Part shown: positions 1-4,955 of the stretch, one piece after another
How the letters are laid out: the number at the start of each line of letters is the position of its first letter
Numbering within the stretch: the stretch's first letter is position 1
Source of the DNA: Victivallales bacterium
GTDB lineage: Bacteria; Verrucomicrobiota; Lentisphaeria; Oligosphaerales; Oligosphaeraceae
Direction of reading: 5' to 3'
Assembly (NCBI GenBank): GCA_017964325.1
Contig: JAGCSE010000179.1
Span: 1-7,831, forward strand
Length of the DNA: 7,831 bases
Position numbers and translations under genes: made by a program
The notes under the pieces: generated by a model
What the model was told of the DNA's origin: nothing
What the model saw: the letters and a program-made list of their open reading frames with translations, nothing else
Database searches by the model: none

Positions 1-1
1 C

Positions 2-88
2 GTCCGGGTGGCGGAATTGGCAGACGCGTTAGGTTGAGGGCCTAATGGGGTAACTCCCGTGCGGGTTCAAATCCCGCCCCGGATACCA
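2..88 (+). tRNA. tRNA-Leu (anticodon GAG), copy 1
   Basis: This 87-nt class II tRNA reads leucine codons CUC and CUU. The acceptor stem pairs 2-8 (GTCCGGG) with 78-84 (CCCGGAT), the first pair being a G-U wobble; the discriminator is A85 and CCA is encoded at 86-88. The anticodon stem is TTAGG (29-33) with CCTAA (41-45), enclosing the 7-base loop with GAG at 36-38. The T arm is GCGGG-TTCAAAT-CCCGC (61-77). The long variable arm (GGG at 47-49 with CCC at 56-58, plus a possible G50-T55 wobble) is the class II hallmark and fits leucine. The D-arm box GGCAGACGC is also leucine-like. The gene starts one base from the window edge, so its promoter, and any further tRNA upstream, is out of view. Confidence 0.96.
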
Positions 89-102
89 TGTCAACATGGT
101 AT
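83..102 (+). other. Perfect hairpin over the 3' end of tRNA copy 1
   Basis: ATACCATG (83-90) and CATGGTAT (95-102) are perfect inverse complements around the four-base loop TCAA. The left arm includes the last base pairs and the CCA of tRNA copy 1, so in the precursor RNA this hairpin would compete with the acceptor stem end (A83, T84) and cover the CCA tail. There is no T run after it, so it is not a terminator. A role in 3' processing of the dicistronic precursor is possible but is inference. Confidence 0.5.
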
Positions 103-137
103 CAGCCAAAGGAAAAGCATTGTGACATCTTATTTAT

Positions 138-224
138 GTCCGGGTGGCGGAATTGGCAGACGCGTTAGGTTGAGGGCCTAATGGGATAACACCCGTGCGG
201 GTTCAAATCCCGCCCCGGATACCA
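138..224 (+). tRNA. tRNA-Leu (anticodon GAG), copy 2
   Basis: This second tRNA-Leu gene lies 49 bases after the first and has the same length, stems, anticodon (GAG at 172-174) and encoded CCA (222-224). It differs from copy 1 at only two bases: G50 becomes A186 and T55 becomes A191. These two positions face each other next to the variable-arm loop, so a possible G-U pair in copy 1 is an A/A opposition here; the three G-C pairs of that arm remain. Identity stops at the tRNA ends (the 5' flank is T instead of C, and the 3' flanks are unrelated), so what is duplicated is the tRNA itself. It is probably co-transcribed with copy 1 and ended by the hairpin that begins seven bases downstream. Confidence 0.96.
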
Positions 225-230
225 TATTTC

Positions 231-263
231 AAAAAGCGCGTTTTTCAGGAAACGCGCTTTTTT
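231..263. terminator. Bidirectional intrinsic terminator between the tRNA pair and the convergent gene cluster
   Basis: The left arm is 231-243 and the right arm 250-262, 13 perfect pairs around the loop TTCAGG, with the core GCGCGTTT/AAACGCGC. Five A bases open the left arm and six T bases (258-263) close the right, so each strand reads a GC-rich stem followed by a U tract. On the plus strand it ends the tRNA transcript; on the minus strand it ends the gene cluster, whose last stop codon (264-262) overlaps the stem by one base. This fits convergent transcription units sharing one compact terminator. Confidence 0.88.
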
Positions 264-1509
264 ATTGTTCACGATATCCGCATTTCATGCCCAACATATA
301 TCCGTGCAGCAGCGAAAACGGCCCCGCGTGCGTGCATTTGGAAAAATCCTGCCTTTCCATAAATGCGATGAAGCGGCTCCATTGCCCCGCATCGACACGG
401 CAATGCGGGGCGAGCATCGCGCTCGCAAGATAGTTGCCAAGGCTGCGTTCGTATTCCACGATGCGAAAGAACTCCTCTGGATAGACTGGATTTAAGTATG
501 TGTAACCATCATATACGGCATTTGTAGGAGAATCTTTCAACGTCATCGGCGTCGTCCGCATGGGTAGTGTCCGCCAATTTTCATTATAGACGTTCCAATC
601 GCCTTGGTATTGCTCGCATTTGTCAAGAACAGACAGGAACTGCCGCTGTGCGGCAACGCCGACCTTGTCCATTAATTGTTCAATACGAGCATGATAAGAT
701 TTCAGAAATGGACAATTACGCAATATGTCCAATGAAAGTTGCATCTGAATCAGCGGGAAATCCCACCAGTAGCGTGTTTCATCAAACGTCTCCGAAACGC
801 ACATGCCCTCCTCCATGTATTTGAACGTCTCCTCACGAAATTCCTGCTCGTCGTTAATAACTGCGCAGGCAGCGTATATCATTGGCAGACGAAGCATTTC
901 GTGGACATCGCAATTCCACAATTCCGAAACGATCGCCCTCCCCCCGTCCAGTCGCAGATAGCTGTAGCCATTCTCTTTCGTGACGACTTTTTTGCAATAT
1001 CGGGCGATCTCCCCAAGCATGGTTTTGATCAACGCCTGCTGCTCTTCCGGCAGGGTTGGAACCCGATTGAAGATGTCGAACATGCCGCCAACCGCCATTG
1101 TGATCTGGTCGCGTGAACTGTTGAAATAGCAGCTCTTTCCATCGCGATGGGAGACTCCGCGCACCACGAAACCATTGTGTCCATGGACGGATTCGCACAA
1201 GCGGATGCCGCGAAGCACCTCTCCTATCAATGCAGTAACATCTTTCCCCCCAAGCTCATGCATCAGCATAAGTATTTCCAGCGTATGACCGGCGTTGATG
1301 GCGCAATCCTCCATTCCCGTTCCCCAGCCGCTTGGATTCGGAAACTGCTTCGCTATCTCCTCCACGGATGGCAGATGGTTGAAGCGGTCGTCATCGGGCG
1401 AAATCCTGTCATAAAACAAGCCTGTCTCCGGACAGAAAAGTTTCTTCCAAATATGTTCATACGCCACCAAGGCAAAGCGATGGACAAAAAAATCAGCGCA
1501 GTCACTCAT
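262..1509 (-). CDS. Uncharacterised protein resembling six-hairpin (alpha/alpha toroid) glycan enzymes
   Basis: A 415-aa protein without signal peptide or membrane segment, so probably cytoplasmic. I cannot name its family. The sequence is rich in amphipathic helices and aromatic patches, as in six-hairpin glycosidases. Conspicuous motifs (numbered from the chosen start) are NPSGWGTGMED at 58-68, an SSRDQ motif at 131-135, RYWWD at 246-250, DWNVYNENW at 304-312 and a C-terminal HAGPFSLLHGY stretch from 394. The acidic and aromatic residues in the first four are candidate active-site positions, but this is a reading of style, not a demonstrated site. The start at 1509 is preferred over the ATG two codons upstream (1515) because GGAGG lies seven bases from it and only one base from the other. 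The gene begins 15 bases after the lyase stop, which suggests co-transcription and a role in using the same glycan. Existence of the gene is secure; function is a guess. Confidence 0.72.
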   Translation of the reverse strand: MSDCADFFVHRFALVAYEHIWKKLFCPETGLFYDRISPDDDRFNHLPSVEEIAKQFPNPSGWGTGMEDCAINAGHTLEILMLMHELGGKDVTALIGEVLRGIRLCESVHGHNGFVVRGVSHRDGKSCYFNSSRDQITMAVGGMFDIFNRVPTLPEEQQALIKTMLGEIARYCKKVVTKENGYSYLRLDGGRAIVSELWNCDVHEMLRLPMIYAACAVINDEQEFREETFKYMEEGMCVSETFDETRYWWDFPLIQMQLSLDILRNCPFLKSYHARIEQLMDKVGVAAQRQFLSVLDKCEQYQGDWNVYNENWRTLPMRTTPMTLKDSPTNAVYDGYTYLNPVYPEEFFRIVEYERSLGNYLASAMLAPHCRVDAGQWSRFIAFMERQDFSKCTHAGPFSLLHGYMLGMKCGYREQ

Positions 1510-1516
1510 GACCATG

Positions 1517-1521
1517 CCTCC
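1517..1521 (-). promoter_or_regulatory. Shine-Dalgarno site deciding the start of the 415-aa protein
   Basis: Minus-strand GGAGG sits seven bases upstream of the ATG at 1509-1507, an ideal distance, and only one base upstream of the ATG at 1515-1513. It lies just after the TGA of the preceding lyase gene (1527-1525), an arrangement that favours re-initiation by the same ribosomes. Confidence 0.75.
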
Positions 1522-1524
1522 GCA

Positions 1525-4500
1525 TCATTTGCAACTCCATTGCAGGACGGCATTTCCATCTTTGGACCGCATGATTTCCACGCCTCGGCTGACATCGTCC
1601 ATGCCATTCGCCTTTGGGAAGACGATGCGGTCCATCTGGCCGCCCCAGTGAATTTCCACGCCCGGCTGGTCGCCTGCGAGTTTCACGACCGCCGACGGCA
1701 ACGTACCATTGGCGTCGCGCTGCGGTACAATGACCATCAGGAAATGTGGATTCTTCACGCCCTTCACCGTATGGCTCAATTTCGGATGAATGCCGTTGCG
1801 GCTTGTCTCAAACCACGTGACGGCGTTTTCACCGTCCGACGACGCAACCGGATAGACGGTTACCTGCGCGGCGGAAACGTTTGCCGCCTTGAAATCCGCC
1901 AACAGCAATGGGTTGCCATCATCCAAGCGAGCCTGTTCCGCCGTTAGGACGACGCTTCCTTCCGGCTTGTCGTCCAGCCCGACAGGCAATTCCGTCGCAA
2001 ACGGCATCATCATCATGCAGGCCAGTTCCGCCTCCGGTTCGCGGTAGCGAAGCTCCACCGTCACCTTGTCGCCCTGCTTGAACGAATATTTTCTCGCCAC
2101 GCCCTCGCCGCGGTCGAACACAGGCGTCCAACTGAGCATCGGCGACTGGCTTGTGTCCCATGCTGCGATCGAATCGCCGTTTATAACAACAGCGAAGCTG
2201 TCCGATTTGCCCGGATCGACTCCTCCTGCCGCCGTCAATGCGCAGAATTTATAGTCGCCGTCTTTCGGCACGATGAAATCGAAATACGCCTTGCCTTTTC
2301 GATAGTCCAGACGCGTCGTCAGAACCTTCGACTCATGTCTGGCGGACGAAAGCGTCCAACGGCCTTTCTCCTTGGTATCCAGCTGCATGTAGCCTTGATA
2401 ATGCCATTGCCACGTGAAATCATGCGGCTTGTCATCATTCTTGCCGATATTGTCATAGACGATTAAATACGGCGGAATTTCGCCGCCGTCACCGCGGACA
2501 TGGACGAACTGCCGTTCCGCGACGGCGATGTTGCGCCCCGTGGGGCGTTCAACCCATTGCGTAAATGACGCGTTCCAAGCCATTTTTGCATCCGCGCGAA
2601 TCCAGTCGAACTCCTTTGAATAATGGTATCCTGTGATTTCGCCGCTACTGTTGTTGTGCCAACGGCAGGGCTGTCCTTCGCCATCGACGAGCACGACGTT
2701 GTGGGCAAAACTGCCGCCGCTCTTCATCGGGAAGCCGTCGTTTCCATAGCCGCTGTCGATGAAAAAGTCCTGTCCATAACCATAATAGGTGAACGTCCCC
2801 TTGTCGCCCTGATCATGACCTGCGGCATGCGGTCCGGCCTCCACGGCGAGAAACAGACTGTTATCATCGTAACCAACCCGTGATGAGACAAGGCCGCGTC
2901 CCCTAAATAGCAATCCTTCGGGCAGAATCCTGCCTGGATCATCAATTGCTTCGCAGTCTTCATGGAACAGCGTATAGGCCAACGCGGCGGCGGGTGCGAG
3001 TTCCTTTACGGAGTTCTCCCAATCCGTGTGATTCCATGCCCAGCCCATCAACGCGGCCAATGCGCCATAACTCAATTTCTTTTCACCAGGCGATTCCATG
3101 AAATGCTGCATATAATGCAGACCATGCGTCAAGTCACCGCAATCGGGAAGACGTTCACCCTCATTCATCGGCTCCAGCCGCGCCAATTCCGCCAAGCGAC
3201 CGCAAGTATAACTATAGACGGCATTTCCGGGAAGACGCCCATGCCCGCAATCGGACAAATTGTTCCACAAGCCGCGATGCGGCAGCATTTCCGAGACAAT
3301 CCATGGCGCGATGAGCTGCCAGTTCGTCTCCGTGAACAGATCGCCACGGCCAAGTTGCCGCAGGCATTCCGAAAACTCGACACCCGCTCCAATGCCGTAG
3401 GCCAGATAGCCTGGACCTTCATGACCACAGCCGTCGAAATCAAGCCCAAACGTCAGATAGTCGCGCAGATGACGGCGGAACTCAATGAGCATGGCGGATT
3501 CGGGCAGACGAGTCTCGCCTTCCATCGCCAATAGACCAAGCCCTGCGCAGCTGACAAGGCCCGGATTCCAGTTCCACACGCGATGCAACGGATGACGGCC
3601 CCAGCTCTGCGTCCAGCTCTTGTCGTAAATATCTGTCACCAAACCAAGAAGCGTCCGCTTGACGTCATGACGCTCCTCCGGTGTCAGGAAATGCCACAGC
3701 CAATCGTAGCCGAAGGCCAATGCGCGGACATAAAATGTTCGCGTGTAATAGAATCCGAGACTCAATTGCGACATGTCAACCGTCAGCGAACGCGCCATGT
3801 TCACCAGTCCTCTGGCGGCAAGGCGGCTGTATTGTTCTTCGCCGGTCAGCAGTCCGACGGCCGCCAAAACTTCTATCGGCCTGACGGCTGGAACGAGCGC
3901 CCCTTCGAAACTGCCGCGCTTCTGATGCTCCGTCAGCCCTTCCTTTGCCTCGAACGACAGGATTTTGCCAAACGGATCGTCCGCGTTGAACGATTTCAGA
4001 TAACCGTTGGCGTGGCGCAGTAACGTTTCATAACCTGCTTGTGCGTTACCGCCGGCCGTAGCCTTCGCCTGGATTTTCTTCAGAAAATCGCCGTGCAGAA
4101 GAAGCCGCGGATGTACGCCTTCCGACGGCAATTGGTCTTCGCATATCAGCAGTCGGTCCAGCTGCTGCCTTCCCATGCGCCTTTCCAATTCCGCCTCCTC
4201 TTCCTTCCTGACGATGGATAGCGAATCGAATTCGACAACCGTTTCGTCATCAACGAGATTGTTGATGCTGAACTCAAGCCGATTGTCCGTCGAAAGCAAC
4301 GCAGGCTTCAGGCCGGTCATGCGGGCATTCCGTTCGGGCCTGAACGCCGAAAACGGCAGATAGAATTCAATCCATTCGCCGCCGCTTTCATTCAGTTCGC
4401 CTAGCTCCTGTTTGTAGTATTCCTGCTCTTCGCCTTTTTCATGGGGGATCAAAACATAGACGATGATGTGGCCGAACTGGCGGCTTCTGTAACGACCATA

Positions 4501-4737
4501 GACGCCCGTATAGTCGGCGTAGTTTTCAACCGCCGGCAAATTGTGCTGAAACCAGCCAAACTGGAAATCCTTCGCCGACAGCACCACTGTAAGAAGATTC
4601 TTGTCTTCAGAGAGTTCCGTCTTTACATTGACCTTGTGCGGCCATTTTTCAACTCCATCCACGTCTCCGAGCATTTCCGCGCGTTGCCCCATGAGGCAAG
4701 CTCCCGTCACTAGCAAAATCGACAGCAATCTTTTCAT
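1525..4737 (-). CDS. Exported heparinase II/III-family polysaccharide lyase
   Basis: A 1070-aa predicted secreted enzyme cleaving a uronic-acid-containing polysaccharide by beta-elimination. Residues 1-20 form a signal peptide (MKR, then a leucine-rich core to LVTGAC); a lipoprotein site at that Cys is possible but its -3 residue is atypical. A beta-sandwich-like region covers about 35-180. HPRLLL at 209-214 opens the catalytic part, as is common in heparinase II relatives. The helical toroid (about 280-580) includes NWNPG at 389-393 and HEGPGY at 439-444. The heparinase II/III beta domain follows: GHDQGDKGTF with candidate catalytic H641, DSGYG at 661-665, and AHNVVLVDGEG from 678. The last 250 residues or so look like further beta-sheet modules, making this much longer than plain lyases of 650-850 aa. 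The start at 4737 is supported by the signal peptide and by AAGGA eight bases upstream; the in-frame start at 4773 would put 12 polar residues before the signal. Substrate cannot be read from sequence; heparin itself is not implied. Confidence 0.85.
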   Translation of the reverse strand: MKRLLSILLVTGACLMGQRAEMLGDVDGVEKWPHKVNVKTELSEDKNLLTVVLSAKDFQFGWFQHNLPAVENYADYTGVYGRYRSRQFGHIIVYVLIPHEKGEEQEYYKQELGELNESGGEWIEFYLPFSAFRPERNARMTGLKPALLSTDNRLEFSINNLVDDETVVEFDSLSIVRKEEEAELERRMGRQQLDRLLICEDQLPSEGVHPRLLLHGDFLKKIQAKATAGGNAQAGYETLLRHANGYLKSFNADDPFGKILSFEAKEGLTEHQKRGSFEGALVPAVRPIEVLAAVGLLTGEEQYSRLAARGLVNMARSLTVDMSQLSLGFYYTRTFYVRALAFGYDWLWHFLTPEERHDVKRTLLGLVTDIYDKSWTQSWGRHPLHRVWNWNPGLVSCAGLGLLAMEGETRLPESAMLIEFRRHLRDYLTFGLDFDGCGHEGPGYLAYGIGAGVEFSECLRQLGRGDLFTETNWQLIAPWIVSEMLPHRGLWNNLSDCGHGRLPGNAVYSYTCGRLAELARLEPMNEGERLPDCGDLTHGLHYMQHFMESPGEKKLSYGALAALMGWAWNHTDWENSVKELAPAAALAYTLFHEDCEAIDDPGRILPEGLLFRGRGLVSSRVGYDDNSLFLAVEAGPHAAGHDQGDKGTFTYYGYGQDFFIDSGYGNDGFPMKSGGSFAHNVVLVDGEGQPCRWHNNSSGEITGYHYSKEFDWIRADAKMAWNASFTQWVERPTGRNIAVAERQFVHVRGDGGEIPPYLIVYDNIGKNDDKPHDFTWQWHYQGYMQLDTKEKGRWTLSSARHESKVLTTRLDYRKGKAYFDFIVPKDGDYKFCALTAAGGVDPGKSDSFAVVINGDSIAAWDTSQSPMLSWTPVFDRGEGVARKYSFKQGDKVTVELRYREPEAELACMMMMPFATELPVGLDDKPEGSVVLTAEQARLDDGNPLLLADFKAANVSAAQVTVYPVASSDGENAVTWFETSRNGIHPKLSHTVKGVKNPHFLMVIVPQRDANGTLPSAVVKLAGDQPGVEIHWGGQMDRIVFPKANGMDDVSRGVEIMRSKDGNAVLQWSCK

Positions 4738-4745
4738 GATTGGTA

Positions 4746-4750
4746 TCCTT
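4746..4750 (-). promoter_or_regulatory. Shine-Dalgarno site of the lyase gene
   Basis: Minus-strand AAGGA lies eight bases before the ATG at 4737-4735 and selects it over the start at 4773. A few bases upstream, TGCTAGAAT (minus strand, 4765-4757) resembles an extended -10 promoter element, but it would start the RNA almost inside this site and has no good -35, so I do not call a promoter. Confidence 0.75.
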
Positions 4751-4773
4751 TCTTTTATTCTAGCAGCCAACAT

Positions 4774-4900
4774 GACGCGAGACGCGAGGAGACGATATAC
4801 GAAAAGACATTAGACAATGTGAAAAAAGAAACAAAAAAATTGGGGCATCATCTTATGTCTCACCGTCTTATGTCTTTGCTCACGTCTCATGTCTCATGTC
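4774..4900. repeat. Imperfect inverted repeat built of GAC-starting heptamers
   Basis: The right arm (4850-4900), read on the minus strand, is a run of heptamers of the form GACRTRA: GACATGA twice, GACGTGA, a five-base interruption, GACATAA, an eight-base variant, then GACATAA. The left arm (4774-4828), read on the plus strand, has the same organisation with GACGCGA twice, GACGATA, GACATTA and GACAATG. The best-matched inner segments, 4803-4828 and 4852-4877, agree at 20 of 26 positions as inverse complements. In minus-strand RNA two of the six differences become G-U pairs, giving 22 of 26 paired. The loop (about 4829-4851) is A-rich on the plus strand. The element lies wholly between the glycosidase and lyase genes, in the untranslated part of a possible shared transcript. 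I do not recognise it as a named repeat family. Confidence 0.7.
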
Positions 4901-4905
4901 AAACC

Positions 4906-4928
4906 GCGAAATGGCATTGCCATTACGC
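4906..4928 (-). other. Small hairpin after the glycoside hydrolase gene
   Basis: GCG (4906-4908) and AATGGC (4910-4915) pair with GCCATT (4919-4924) and CGC (4926-4928) around the loop ATT, with one A/A mismatch. It lies 27 bases past the stop of the glycoside hydrolase gene. On the minus strand only three T bases follow, too few for a confident intrinsic terminator. It may be a weak attenuator or an mRNA 3'-end stabiliser. Confidence 0.35.
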
Positions 4929-4955
4929 CTTCCCTGAGATTCAAGAAAACTTCGT

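Noticed and set aside
125..140. CATCTTATTTATGTC between the tRNA genes as a stray copy of the heptamer repeat
   Set aside because: It resembles 4849-4860 only over a few AT-rich bases and lacks the tandem GAC units.
1147..1947. Plus-strand open frame of 266 codons
   Set aside because: It lies antisense across the junction of two well-supported minus-strand genes, has no Shine-Dalgarno site or recognisable domain, and its composition is what mirrored coding sequence gives.
4757..4765. Extended -10 promoter element (TGCTAGAAT, minus strand) before the lyase gene
   Set aside because: There is no -35 match at suitable spacing, and the predicted RNA start would fall at the Shine-Dalgarno site; a chance match is likely.
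4738..4773. Longer N-terminus for the lyase, starting at 4773
   Set aside because: It adds 12 charged residues before the signal peptide, while the ATG at 4737 has AAGGA eight bases upstream.
4774..4900. CRISPR array or insertion-sequence remnant
   Set aside because: The units are seven bases, contiguous and in two opposite orientations, with no spacers, no transposase fragment and no clear target duplication.
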